Source: ZC4RG29 sp964521255 (GTDB lineage: Bacteria > Bacteroidota > Bacteroidia > Cytophagales > Cyclobacteriaceae). From it: a stretch of 64,000 nucleotides of DNA. The notes under the pieces are model-generated. The model did no database searches and was not told the DNA's origin. It worked only from the letters and a program-made list of their open reading frames with translations. Shown here piece after piece: positions 53,804-63,059 of this stretch; within the stretch, counting starts at the first letter, position 1, and the number at the start of each line of letters is the position of its first letter. The stretch spans positions 1 to 64,000 of the forward strand of contig CAZFRM010000017.1 in assembly GCA_964521255.1 (NCBI GenBank). Direction: 5' to 3'. The translations under genes and the position numbers were made by a program.

Positions 53804-54901
53804 TTAAAGGTTTTTTCTCCTGTTCTTTTTGAAATCTTCAAATACAAGATTACCCAATCCTTCCACATTGCTGTAATAAGCATTACCGCTGTTGGCTTTT
53901 GTAAATTCCCTTACGAAGGCTTTAAGGTAAGGATCGGTTGCTATCATGAAAGTTGTCACCGGTATTTTGATCTTCCTTAATTGAGTAGCCAGGTTCAATG
54001 TTTTTGACAAGATCTTTTGATCCAGGCCGAATGCATTTTTATAATATTTGATGCCTTGTTTTATGCACGTCGGTTTCCCATCCGTGATCATGAAAATTTG
54101 TTTGTTAGGATTTTTTCTCCTTCTCAAAATATCCATAGCCAATTCAAGTCCTGCCACGGTATTGGTGTGATAAGGCCCAACCTGCAGGTAAGGGAGATCT
54201 TTTATTTCAATTTGCCAGGCGTCATCGCCAAATACAAGAATGTCGAGTGTATCCTTTGGATATTTTTTTGTAATCAACTCAGCCAATGCCATGGCTACTT
54301 TTTTCGCAGGCGTGATTCGATCTTCACCGTAGAGAATCATGGAGTGAGAGATATCAATCATCAGAACGGTTGACGTTTGTGACTTGAATTCACTTTCAAT
54401 CACTTCCAGATCATTTTCTGTCATGAAGAAATTCTCAACGCCATGATTGATCTGAGCATTTTTTAATGAGTCCGTTATGGAAATTTGTTCCAGGGTGTCA
54501 CCAAACTCATATTCCCGCCGGTCTGTTGTCTGCTCATCTCCACGACCACTATGAACTGTATTGTGCTCACCGCCCTTTGTCTTTTTTAATTCGCCAAAAA
54601 TTTCTTCAAGTGCTGATTGGCGCAGGCGTTGTTCGCTTCGGGCTTTCAATTTTATTTCACCTTTTGGCCCTTCATCAGTAATGTAGCCGTCACGTTTTAG
54701 CTGTTCTATAAAATCGCCAATACCGTATTTTCCATTCGTCAGGCCATACTGTTTATCAAGTTCTGTGAGCCATTGCAGTGCCTCGGCTACATTTCCTGAT
54801 GTAATTAAAACGAGTTGCATGAAAATTTTGAGCAGCTTTTCAAAGTCGCTCCTGGCTTTATCCGGTGGCGGAGTGTACTTTCCAAAACGATATCCCAGCA
54901 T
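53804..54901 (-). CDS. von Willebrand factor A domain protein
   Basis: The 365-residue protein has a helical N-terminal region and a C-terminal VWA domain (about 170-350) with the MIDAS motif VLMIDISHSMILYG (D-x-S-x-S), a Thr in YHTNTVAGL and ITDGKPTC. Such proteins partner MoxR AAA+ ATPases. It is the first gene of the minus-strand cluster, 70 bp ahead of the AAA+ gene. No signal peptide is seen, so it is cytoplasmic. Confidence 0.9.
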   Translation of the reverse strand: MLGYRFGKYTPPPDKARSDFEKLLKIFMQLVLITSGNVAEALQWLTELDKQYGLTNGKYGIGDFIEQLKRDGYITDEGPKGEIKLKARSEQRLRQSALEEIFGELKKTKGGEHNTVHSGRGDEQTTDRREYEFGDTLEQISITDSLKNAQINHGVENFFMTENDLEVIESEFKSQTSTVLMIDISHSMILYGEDRITPAKKVAMALAELITKKYPKDTLDILVFGDDAWQIEIKDLPYLQVGPYHTNTVAGLELAMDILRRRKNPNKQIFMITDGKPTCIKQGIKYYKNAFGLDQKILSKTLNLATQLRKIKIPVTTFMIATDPYLKAFVREFTKANSGNAYYSNVEGLGNLVFEDFKKNRRKNL

Positions 54902-55092
54902 TGCTTTTCGTTTAATTCTGTGTCATTACCCCGTTAGAACTGTGGATACTGGCCCAAAAAATAATGTTTTTAATAAAGTACTAACCAAATAATCCTTGAT
55001 TCTGTTTCTTCATTTAAATTTTATTTTCGCGGAAATTATTCGCCATGTAAGGTATTGCAAGGTATTCGAATAATCAGCATGAAGAGGCTTTA

Positions 55093-55100
55093 TACTTTTG
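55093..55100 (+). promoter_or_regulatory. Putative -7 box of small lipoprotein gene
   Basis: TACTTTTG fits TAnnTTTG 18 bp before the ATG at 55119. No -33 box at normal spacing is apparent. Confidence 0.3.
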
Positions 55101-55118
55101 ATAAATAGTCCCCGACGT

Positions 55119-55244
55119 ATGAAAAAAATATTGGTAATAATTAGTCTCTTTGTTCTGGTAGTGAGCATATCATCTTGCTCATCGTATACCTGTCCTACGT
55201 ATACCAAGAACATCAAGGAAAAGAATTCCGCTTCCAGAATTTAA
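55119..55244 (+). CDS. 41-residue lipoprotein
   Basis: The ATG at 55119 opens a clear lipoprotein signal (MKKILVIISLFVLVVSISSC, Cys20) followed by SSYTCPTYTKNIKEKNSASRI. The short mature part has one more Cys and many Lys/Ser. It is very short but has a good signal peptide and its own -7-like box. It lies between the VWA gene and the hydroxylase gene, which diverge from or converge on it. Small Cys-containing lipoproteins of this look occur in Cytophagales and Flavobacteriia. Confidence 0.68.
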   Translation: MKKILVIISLFVLVVSISSCSSYTCPTYTKNIKEKNSASRI

Positions 55245-55259
55245 TTCTGTAGTAACGCG

Positions 55260-55883
55260 CTACGATTTCTTTTTTTCGCGCATAGTTCCGTAAATATAAT
55301 CCCATAGTGGAGAGGAAACTCCGAACACGATTTCGCCATCCTTATAGTGATGAACGCCGTGATTGACCCAAAGCATTTTTAGGAAATTCTTAGGTGGCTG
55401 AAAAGCATGTACCATGTAGTGTACAGAAAGATATAAGGCATATCCTACAAGGAATCCGGGTAAAAAAGCAAATACAAAATCTCCCAGTATAACACGAAAG
55501 ATCAGCAAAAGTATAGTTGCAAGGGTAATACTCAACAACGGTGGCATTGCCAACCGGTCTTTGTCCTTCGGAAATTCATGGTGAACGCCATGTAACGTGT
55601 ACTGTAATTTTTCCCGCGCTGCTGTATACGTTTTCATGTGAAAAACATACCGGTGAACCATATACTCCACCCATGTAAATGAAAGAACACCTGCAAAGAA
55701 CAATCCTATGGTTTCAAGCAGTGAGAGTGAAGTATGTGTAGCATTCCAATACAAAAGGGCTGATGTATAAAAGAAAAATATGATAAGGGGTACCGATATA
55801 TGCGTGCGGGATAACTTCTCGAGTACCGGATTTTTAAATAGTTTCTTTGTTCCCTTATTCTGTGGTTTTATCTCTTCTTTCAT
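55260..55883 (-). CDS. Fatty acid hydroxylase/sterol desaturase family membrane protein
   Basis: The 207-residue protein has about four membrane helices and the family histidine boxes: MVHRYVFH (~72), HGVHHEFPKDKDRLAMPP (~95), HYMVH (~155) and NHGVHHY (~175), binding a di-iron centre. The FPKDKDRLAMPP segment is closest to fatty acid 2-hydroxylases of sphingolipid metabolism. Bacteroidota make sphingolipids, so a ceramide/fatty acid hydroxylase is likely, but this is inference. Confidence 0.88.
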   Translation of the reverse strand: MKEEIKPQNKGTKKLFKNPVLEKLSRTHISVPLIIFFFYTSALLYWNATHTSLSLLETIGLFFAGVLSFTWVEYMVHRYVFHMKTYTAAREKLQYTLHGVHHEFPKDKDRLAMPPLLSITLATILLLIFRVILGDFVFAFLPGFLVGYALYLSVHYMVHAFQPPKNFLKMLWVNHGVHHYKDGEIVFGVSSPLWDYIYGTMREKKKS

Positions 55884-55958
55884 AATGATATTTCTCGGTG
55901 TAAAGATTCTGCGTTTAAATTTAAAATTGGCATTCTATCTTGTCAAAATCAAAGACAA

Positions 55959-57110
55959 CTAAATTGATGCTTTCACTGCTCTTTTTTCAATTATTTTTTG
56001 ATAAAACTCCTCATAAATGGGCAAGATACGGGATATATCAAACTCCTTTGCCCTTGCCAATGCATTTGCTTTGAATTTCGGGAGATTGTTTTTGTCTAAA
56101 ATAAAAAGAGCCTTGCGGGTCATATCCTCCGTGTCACCCACCGGGCTTAAGAATCCAGTGACACCTTGAATGTTAAGTTCGGGTAATCCACCGGTATTGG
56201 AAGAAATAACGGGCACTTCACATGCCATAGCCTCTAAGGCGGCAAGACCAAAACTTTCTTTTTCTGAAGGCATGACAAACAGGTCTGCAACAGAAAGCAC
56301 CTCTTCCACGGCTTCTAACTTTCCAAGGAAACGAACATCATCGTACATACCCAGATCACGACAACATTTTTCTGCATTAACCCGTTCGGGCCCGTCACCA
56401 ATCAGTAAGAGTTTAGCAGGAATTTCTTTTCGGATGTTACTGAAAACTGTAATTACATCATTCACACGTTTCACTTTTCTAAAGTTTGAAGTATGAGCGA
56501 TCAGCGCTTCACCGTGAGGACAAATGGCTTTTTTAAAATGATCCTTCTTTTGCTTTTTGAATTTCTCGAGATCGATAAAGTTAGGGATTACTTCAATTTC
56601 ACGGGTTATTTTGAAATGTTCAAGCGTTTCGCGTTTCAGATCATGTGATACCGCAGTGACACCATCCGACTGATTGATGCTAAAGGTAACAACCGGTTCA
56701 TAAGAAGCATCTTTACCTACCAGCGTGATATCTGTTCCGTGCAACGTAGTAACTACCGGTACATAGAGACCTTCTGTTTTCAAAATTTCTTTTGCCATAT
56801 ACGCAGCGGAAGCGTGAGGAATGGCGTAGTGAACGTGCAGCAGGTCCAGCTTCTCATTCTTAACAACACTTACCATTTTACTGGCAAGGGCTGTTTCATA
56901 TGGGGGATACTCAAACAACGGGTATGTTCTGAAATCAACTTCGTGGTAGAAAAGGTTTTCATTAAGAAAATCCAGTCGACTGGGTTGCGAGTAGGTTATA
57001 AAATGAACGTTGTGCCCTTCTTTCGCCAGGGCTTTACCCAGTTCGGTAGCCACTACGCCACTGCCACCAAAGGTTGGGTAACATACAATCCCGATTTTTA
57101 TTTGATTCAC
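55959..57110 (-). CDS. bshA: N-acetyl-alpha-D-glucosaminyl L-malate synthase
   Basis: The 383-residue GT4 glycosyltransferase does the first step of bacillithiol synthesis, joining GlcNAc to L-malate. It begins IKIGIVCYPTFGGSGVVATELG and has YAIPHASAAYMAK, TLHGTDITLVG, and the E-x7-E motif PSEKESFGLAALEAMAC (~290). The start is GTG at 57110. With ytxJ at 27671-28012 this indicates a bacillithiol-using organism. bshB and bshC are not in the window. Confidence 0.94.
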   Translation of the reverse strand: MNQIKIGIVCYPTFGGSGVVATELGKALAKEGHNVHFITYSQPSRLDFLNENLFYHEVDFRTYPLFEYPPYETALASKMVSVVKNEKLDLLHVHYAIPHASAAYMAKEILKTEGLYVPVVTTLHGTDITLVGKDASYEPVVTFSINQSDGVTAVSHDLKRETLEHFKITREIEVIPNFIDLEKFKKQKKDHFKKAICPHGEALIAHTSNFRKVKRVNDVITVFSNIRKEIPAKLLLIGDGPERVNAEKCCRDLGMYDDVRFLGKLEAVEEVLSVADLFVMPSEKESFGLAALEAMACEVPVISSNTGGLPELNIQGVTGFLSPVGDTEDMTRKALFILDKNNLPKFKANALARAKEFDISRILPIYEEFYQKIIEKRAVKASI

Positions 57111-57140
57111 GATATTGTTTAGGTTTAACTAAGACGTGTG

Positions 57141-60050
57141 CTATTCACAATAACTAAAGATGGATTCATATATCACGTCCTGAATGCGAGAACGGATATT
57201 GGCAGTCAAAAGTTTATTATTTGTCATACTCGGATGAACTCTATTTGATAAAAAAATATACACAAGTTTAAATTCAGGGTCTACCCACATGCAAGTACCG
57301 GTAAAACCCGTGTGACCAAAGGTTTTTGGAGAAGCATAAATGGATGTAGGACCGTTCCAGTCGCTTTGAACCGGCTTGTCCCAGCCGAGCCCTCGCCGGC
57401 TGGTGTCGAATTGTTTCGTAGTAAATAATTTGACGGTTTCAGGTTTATAATATTGTACTCCGCCATAGAATCCTTCCTGCAAAAGCATTTGTCCCAGTTT
57501 GGCCAGGTCGTGAGCATCGCCAAACAATCCTGCATGCCCGGCAATACCACCCAGCATTGCAGCGCCCTGATCGTGAACCGTCCCAATCAGCAAACGCTTT
57601 CGAAAGGCAAGATCATTTTCGGTAGGGGCTATTCTATCTTTAGGAAAGCGGTTCAAGGGAAGATAGCCCAGTGAAGTTGCTCCAAGCGGCTCATATAAAT
57701 TTTGTTCCAGGAAATCTTCGATAGGTTGGTTAAGAATTTTTTCTGCAAGATGCTGAAGAATATAAAATCCCATATCACTATACCGGTAGTCATATGGAGT
57801 CCGTGCTACTTTATCACGGATTTTAGCTTTTATAATCCAGTTCCACAGACTGTCCTTCATAGCGGTTTTTGCATACAACCCTTCTGCCACCGTATACGGA
57901 TATTGATCATTTGATATAGAACTATAAAATTCAGGCATAAAGACAGTGTCCTTTTTAGTTTGTGCCCAGAAGGGAAGAAACGGCCATAATCCCGCCTGGT
58001 GGGTGAGGATATCTTTTAATGTATAATCTTTTTTGTTTGAATTTTTTAGTTCGGGCAAATAGTAAGATGCTTTTTTATTTATATCGATCAACCCACGATC
58101 CTGCATGAACATTACAGCCTGAAGTGTTGCTGAAACCTTGGTGACGGAAGCTAGGTCATAAAGGGTTTCATCTGTTACGGGTTGATTTGTATCGTACGTG
58201 AGATGCCCAAAAGATTTTTCATAGACTACCTTTCCTTCTTTGGCGATCAGCACAACGCATCCTGGCGTTGCTTTCATGTCGATAGCCTCTTTTGCAATCA
58301 CTTCTATTTTTTTCAAAACCCTGCTATCTAATTTTACATCTTCAGGAAATGTATAGCCAAACCGTTTAAGCGACGCGAGCGTTTGTCCCTGACCAACATT
58401 AAATGAGGCTGAGACAGAAAGCGGTAATGTACCCGATACAGACAACCCTCCAAATACCTGCTGAGCCACAATCTTTACCATCTCCTCTTCGGCAGTATAA
58501 CATTGGAGTACAGTTGTAAAACGTTCCATATTTTTCAACTGTACAATTGAATTAAATGCGCAAATCACTACATCTTTTCTGGCCTGCATTTCCGCCAACT
58601 GATTTAGTATTGCAACGTGATTGGAGGGATTATCAAAGAGCGCTACAAGTATTGTGTTAGCTTCCTCCAGTTTTTGAGCCAACGCATTTTCATTTCCTGA
58701 TTGAATTGAAAGGTGATCAAGCACTGTGTATTTTTCTGTATACTTTGTAAAAGTATTAGGAGCTTCTTTTCCTAAGGAAAGTGTAACTGTTTTTCTGTCC
58801 TCTAAAGTTTTTACAGGAAGTATGCCCCTATCATTTTTAACAGCGATAACTATATTTTCCAATAGTCTTTGGCGCAGGATCGTTCCTTCAGTTGTATTCA
58901 GTTGATTAATAAGATATGCTGTCTGAACAGGCTCAACATTGTGAAGTCCTGCGTCATACTTTGCGGCTAATATTCTTTTAACACGGCTGTTTAAGAGATC
59001 TTCATACCTTGTTTCTTTTCTTAAGAGCCGTTTAATTTTCCTTATGGCAGGATTTATATTTTCCGGAAAAAGTATTATATCATTTCCTGCCTGAAATGCT
59101 AATAGTTCTGCATCACCTCCGGTATACTCTCCCGTTTTTCTTCGTATATCAGGTATACTTACAAAAACAAGACCATCATAATGCATTTCTTTTTTTAACC
59201 ATTCGCCTGCATAGATAGAAGTGAGCAGCCCCTGTGGGAATTTATTTTTTTTAATCATTTTTCTTTTCTCAAAAAAAACGGGGAACTCCGCTGAAGTCGC
59301 CAGAACACCACTAATGTGGTTATCGAAAAGTTGTTTGTAAGGAAAAATTTCTTCGTGATCCACATAGGCCACCAGTTCTGGCAAACCGTCTTCTTTTATG
59401 GAGACAAAGGTGAGCCCTTGAATAGGAAAAATTTTTGAACACGCCATAATGCCATTATCCTGAAGTCCTTTCATGTAGGCAACTGCTTTGTTGGCAATAT
59501 TTGTTTTGTCTTCACCAAATGATCGTTCAAGGGAGTCAAACTTTTGAATGGATATATTATCAGCGGAAGGCGCAAAGTTGATTTGCATGCCAAGGGTTTT
59601 CATTTGCCTCGCGATTTCCTTGCTAAGTTGATAGATAAGCGTATCATTCTTTATTGCACCTAATGAAAGCAGACTTGGAAATGTCATTGTACTATCAATG
59701 CTTTTTCCCAGGCCTCTTGAGGCATCCATGCCCACGAATAATGGTACTTTAGATTGGGACTGAAGGTTGTTAATAAGGGTTGCCGTCTGCGTTGGGGAAC
59801 CATTCATAAAAATAACTCCGCCGATTGCGTTACTTTTTACTTCATCTTTAATTTTATCGCTATAATTTTTGCCTCCTTTAGGATAAACAGGAACGATGAA
59901 AAGCTGGCCAATCTTTTCATCTGTACCTAATGTGCTGAATACACTGTCAACCCATTGATTTTTGGTGGGTTGTGAAAAAGTATAAATCACAAGTCCACAC
60001 ATCAGGCAGATGCATATTAAAACTTTTTTCAGGATCAGGACGTTAGGCAT
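57141..60050 (-). CDS. GH3-like domain fused to beta-lactamase-fold serine hydrolase
   Basis: The 969-residue exported protein has a signal peptide (about 8-27), a GH3 N-terminal-like domain (about 35-330), a GH3 C-terminal-like region (to ~560) and a C-terminal beta-lactamase/serine hydrolase domain (about 590-960) with S-x-x-K in LASVTK, RYSDMGF and HTGFTGT. The hydrolase catalytic residues look intact. In the GH3 half, the K-H-F-P-G-H-G loop reads KIFPIQG (206-212) and the nucleophile Asp position reads Ser298, so it may be inactive. The fusion is typical of Bacteroidota and suggests cell wall or glycan work. Confidence 0.9.
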   Translation of the reverse strand: MPNVLILKKVLICICLMCGLVIYTFSQPTKNQWVDSVFSTLGTDEKIGQLFIVPVYPKGGKNYSDKIKDEVKSNAIGGVIFMNGSPTQTATLINNLQSQSKVPLFVGMDASRGLGKSIDSTMTFPSLLSLGAIKNDTLIYQLSKEIARQMKTLGMQINFAPSADNISIQKFDSLERSFGEDKTNIANKAVAYMKGLQDNGIMACSKIFPIQGLTFVSIKEDGLPELVAYVDHEEIFPYKQLFDNHISGVLATSAEFPVFFEKRKMIKKNKFPQGLLTSIYAGEWLKKEMHYDGLVFVSIPDIRRKTGEYTGGDAELLAFQAGNDIILFPENINPAIRKIKRLLRKETRYEDLLNSRVKRILAAKYDAGLHNVEPVQTAYLINQLNTTEGTILRQRLLENIVIAVKNDRGILPVKTLEDRKTVTLSLGKEAPNTFTKYTEKYTVLDHLSIQSGNENALAQKLEEANTILVALFDNPSNHVAILNQLAEMQARKDVVICAFNSIVQLKNMERFTTVLQCYTAEEEMVKIVAQQVFGGLSVSGTLPLSVSASFNVGQGQTLASLKRFGYTFPEDVKLDSRVLKKIEVIAKEAIDMKATPGCVVLIAKEGKVVYEKSFGHLTYDTNQPVTDETLYDLASVTKVSATLQAVMFMQDRGLIDINKKASYYLPELKNSNKKDYTLKDILTHQAGLWPFLPFWAQTKKDTVFMPEFYSSISNDQYPYTVAEGLYAKTAMKDSLWNWIIKAKIRDKVARTPYDYRYSDMGFYILQHLAEKILNQPIEDFLEQNLYEPLGATSLGYLPLNRFPKDRIAPTENDLAFRKRLLIGTVHDQGAAMLGGIAGHAGLFGDAHDLAKLGQMLLQEGFYGGVQYYKPETVKLFTTKQFDTSRRGLGWDKPVQSDWNGPTSIYASPKTFGHTGFTGTCMWVDPEFKLVYIFLSNRVHPSMTNNKLLTANIRSRIQDVIYESIFSYCE

Positions 60051-60118
60051 TGTAATTCAATTATTATAAGATCATTTTTGTGCGTTAAATTAAACAATTA
60101 AGAAGTTAAAAAAGTAAA

Positions 60119-60487
60119 ATGAAGTTACCTTCACTTTTTACAAAGACCCCGAAGCATCGTAAATTTTCTTTTACGCCCAGATTCTATGATGCTATGGAAG
60201 AGGAACGTAAAGAGCGGGAGGAACGTATCCGCAAAGAATTAAAAGGCACTGAAGAAGAGAAATTAATTGAAGAACATAGTGGTTACCGCTCGCGAATTGC
60301 AGGTTCGTTTAAGTCGGCAAGAAGAACGGCCAGCCGTGAAAAAAGTCCATCTTCAAATTTGATCCGTCTTATTATTTTAACCTTTCTCGCCCTTTGGTTA
60401 ATTGCCTTTATACAATTTGGTAACGTTGCTTTTTACGCACTGATCCTGTTTATTCCTTTTTATTATTTTCTGAAATCAAAGAGTTGA
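60119..60487 (+). CDS. Small membrane protein with charged coiled coil, unknown function
   Basis: The 122-residue product has a Lys-rich start, a long highly charged helix (EEERKEREERIRKELKGTEE, ~25-45), a Ser/Arg linker and two adjacent hydrophobic helices near the C terminus (about 82-118). It is divergent from the GH3 fusion gene and 21 bp upstream of mutL, probably the first gene of that transcript. It has no known family. Confidence 0.68.
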   Translation: MKLPSLFTKTPKHRKFSFTPRFYDAMEEERKEREERIRKELKGTEEEKLIEEHSGYRSRIAGSFKSARRTASREKSPSSNLIRLIILTFLALWLIAFIQFGNVAFYALILFIPFYYFLKSKS

Positions 60488-60508
60488 AAGGAAAACAGAA
60501 GACACATC

Positions 60509-62326
60509 ATGCCGGACATCATTCAGCTCTTACCCGATTCAGTTGCCAATCAAATTGCAGCCGGTGAAGTAGTGCAACGCCCTGCATCTGCTGTGAAAGA
60601 GTTGCTTGAAAATGCTATTGATGCCGGTGCAACCAACATAAAACTTATCGTTAAAGAAGCAGGTAAATCATTGATACAAATCATTGATGATGGATCGGGC
60701 ATGTCAGAGACGGATGCACGCATGAGCCTGGAGCGACATGCTACTTCAAAGATTAGAAAAGCGGAAGATCTTTTTACCATACGAACCATGGGATTTCGTG
60801 GTGAAGCATTAGCATCTATTGCTGCTGTGTCGCAAATGGAAATGAAAACGCGAAAGCATGATCAGGAACTGGGAACGCTAATCGTTATTGATGCTTCTGA
60901 TATTAAAAGACAAGAGCCCGAAGCATGTGAAAAAGGAACCAGCATAAGCGTAAAAAATCTTTTTTATAATATTCCTGCACGAAGAAATTTTCTAAAATCA
61001 AACCCGGTTGAAATACGGCATATTGTAGATGAGTTTCAGCATATCGCTTTATCGTATCCTGAAATTGGGTTTACTTTTATAAATGGTAATGATGTTGAAT
61101 ATGATCTTCCTCCGGGAAAACTTAGCCAACGTGTTGTAAATATTTTTGGGAAGTCGTATCAAAGGCTTTTGGCGCCGTGCAAAGAAGAAACTGCGATGGT
61201 GCAAATTCATGGTTATGTAGGTCCTCCTGAAGCGGCTAAGAAAACACGGGGAGAACAATTCTTTTTTGTTAACAAAAGGTTTATCAGGAACAACTACCTG
61301 CATCATGCGGTGATGAGCGCTTTTCAGGGTTTGATTCCTGATGGTAATTTTCCTTTTTATGTTCTCTTCATTGAAATTGATCCTAAACATATTGATGTTA
61401 ATGTTCACCCTACAAAGACTGAAATTAAATTTGATGACGAACGAACCATTTATGGTGTTGTATTGGCTGCTGTACGTCAGGCGTTAGGTACGCATAACCT
61501 GGCGCCGGCAATAGATTTTACAGGCGATGTTAATATTGTTAATAAGCTTGAGCGAACATCATCTGAGCAGGCGCGCGAAATTTATTTTGATGAAAGGTTT
61601 CACACAAGCCAACAACGATCCAATCTTCAAAACTGGGAGAAGTTATTGGAAGGAAACTGGAGTAGCAGGCTTACAGAGAACGCCACAGAAAAACCTGTTC
61701 ATGAACTCCGTTTTGAAAGCGCGTTAAATCAACCGGACGAAAAGCAATTAACTCATCCTGATAAGTGGCTGGTTCAGTTGCATAATAAATTTATCCTGAA
61801 GCAGGTTCGTTCAGGGATGATGATCATCGATCAGCAGGCAGCACATGAAAGAATTTTATATGAAAAGAACCTGGCGCGTTTAAAAAATAAATCTGGCGAG
61901 AGTCAACAATCGCTCTTTCCTCAGACCATTGATCTTTCACCGTCTGATTTTGCAATAGTAATGGAGATGGAGCAGGAAATATCAGCCCTCGGTTTTCGAA
62001 TAGAAGTCTTTGGTAAGAATTCAATATTAGTTACTGGAATACCGGCACATGTCTCATCCGGCAACGAAAAGGAGCTTTTCGAAGGATTATTGGAACAATT
62101 TAAAGTAAATCAGTCGGAGCTTTCCATACCCATTGCAGACAATCTGGCCCGTGCGCTGGCGGGCAGGGCAGCTATCAAAACAGGTCAGATCCTTCAGAAA
62201 GAGGAAATGCAAGCCCTGATTGATCAATTATTTACTTGTAAAACTCCAAACTACACCCCTGACGGTAAGCTGGTATTTTTTATTTTTGAGCTCGGTAAAA
62301 TTGAAAGCTACCTTAGCCGTCAATAA
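60509..62326 (+). CDS. mutL: DNA mismatch repair protein MutL
   Basis: The 605-residue protein has the GHKL ATPase motifs ENAIDAGAT, DDGSGM, TMGFRGEALASI and GTSISVKNLFYNIPARRNF in the first 160 residues, and a C-terminal dimerisation domain (about 420-605). The endonuclease-type motif D-Q-H-A-x2-E-x4-E reads DQQAAHERILYE, with Gln for His. The zinc-ligand motifs are absent: the ACR-type site reads AGRAAI and the CPHGRP-type site reads TPDGKL. It probably coordinates mismatch repair, and whether it nicks DNA itself is open. Confidence 0.95.
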   Translation: MPDIIQLLPDSVANQIAAGEVVQRPASAVKELLENAIDAGATNIKLIVKEAGKSLIQIIDDGSGMSETDARMSLERHATSKIRKAEDLFTIRTMGFRGEALASIAAVSQMEMKTRKHDQELGTLIVIDASDIKRQEPEACEKGTSISVKNLFYNIPARRNFLKSNPVEIRHIVDEFQHIALSYPEIGFTFINGNDVEYDLPPGKLSQRVVNIFGKSYQRLLAPCKEETAMVQIHGYVGPPEAAKKTRGEQFFFVNKRFIRNNYLHHAVMSAFQGLIPDGNFPFYVLFIEIDPKHIDVNVHPTKTEIKFDDERTIYGVVLAAVRQALGTHNLAPAIDFTGDVNIVNKLERTSSEQAREIYFDERFHTSQQRSNLQNWEKLLEGNWSSRLTENATEKPVHELRFESALNQPDEKQLTHPDKWLVQLHNKFILKQVRSGMMIIDQQAAHERILYEKNLARLKNKSGESQQSLFPQTIDLSPSDFAIVMEMEQEISALGFRIEVFGKNSILVTGIPAHVSSGNEKELFEGLLEQFKVNQSELSIPIADNLARALAGRAAIKTGQILQKEEMQALIDQLFTCKTPNYTPDGKLVFFIFELGKIESYLSRQ

Positions 62327-62351
62327 GTAAAGAAATTTCTAAACACCTTTT

Positions 62352-62996
62352 ATGTTCAGACTTACCCCGGTTGTTAAAAACCTGATCCTTATTAATGCTG
62401 TTGTTTTTATTGGTCAGATGATAGCGCCTAAAATTCAATTTGCCTGCTCGTTTGGCGAACTGGGTGTGCTTCAGGATGCAGCGTCAGCGGTGACTCGTTA
62501 CATGGTGCTTTGGAATATAAAAACAGATTGCTTCAAGCCCTATCAGTTGTTTACGTATATGTTTACGCATGGCGGAATTTCACATATCTTTTTTAATATG
62601 CTGAGCCTTGCCTTTATTGCCCCGATGCTGGAAACTTACTGGGGGCCTAAAAAATTCCTGACATTTTATGTAGTAACCGGAATCGGAGCAGCTGTATTTA
62701 ATATTTTGATAATTCTGCTGTTTGGCGTTGGTGACTTTAGTTATATGACGGGCGCATCCGGAGCAATTTATGGCGTGTTGATGGGTTTTGGCATGATGTT
62801 TCCGAATATGGAAATAATGTTGCTGATACCTCCGATACCTATCAAAGCTAAGTACCTTGTACTTTTGCTGGGGGGAATGACCTTTTTTATGAGTGCTTCC
62901 GGCGGCGGAGGCAACATTGCCCACTTCACGCACCTTGGTGGAATTGTCGTAGCATTTATTTTAATACAAGTGTGGCGAAGGCAGGGAGGATCGTGA
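62352..62996 (+). CDS. Rhomboid family intramembrane serine protease
   Basis: The 214-residue, six-helix protein has HGGISHIFFNMLSL (~80), the catalytic serine in TGASGAIYG (~137) and the histidine in AHFTHLGG (~197). It cleaves single-pass membrane proteins within the bilayer. It lies 25 bp after mutL and 63 bp before a second rhomboid gene. Confidence 0.92.
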   Translation: MFRLTPVVKNLILINAVVFIGQMIAPKIQFACSFGELGVLQDAASAVTRYMVLWNIKTDCFKPYQLFTYMFTHGGISHIFFNMLSLAFIAPMLETYWGPKKFLTFYVVTGIGAAVFNILIILLFGVGDFSYMTGASGAIYGVLMGFGMMFPNMEIMLLIPPIPIKAKYLVLLLGGMTFFMSASGGGGNIAHFTHLGGIVVAFILIQVWRRQGGS

Positions 62997-63059
62997 TGAT
63001 GCGATTGTTATGAAGATGTCTGGTAGAAGTTATAGGATTATAGCGTAGGAGATAAAAAA

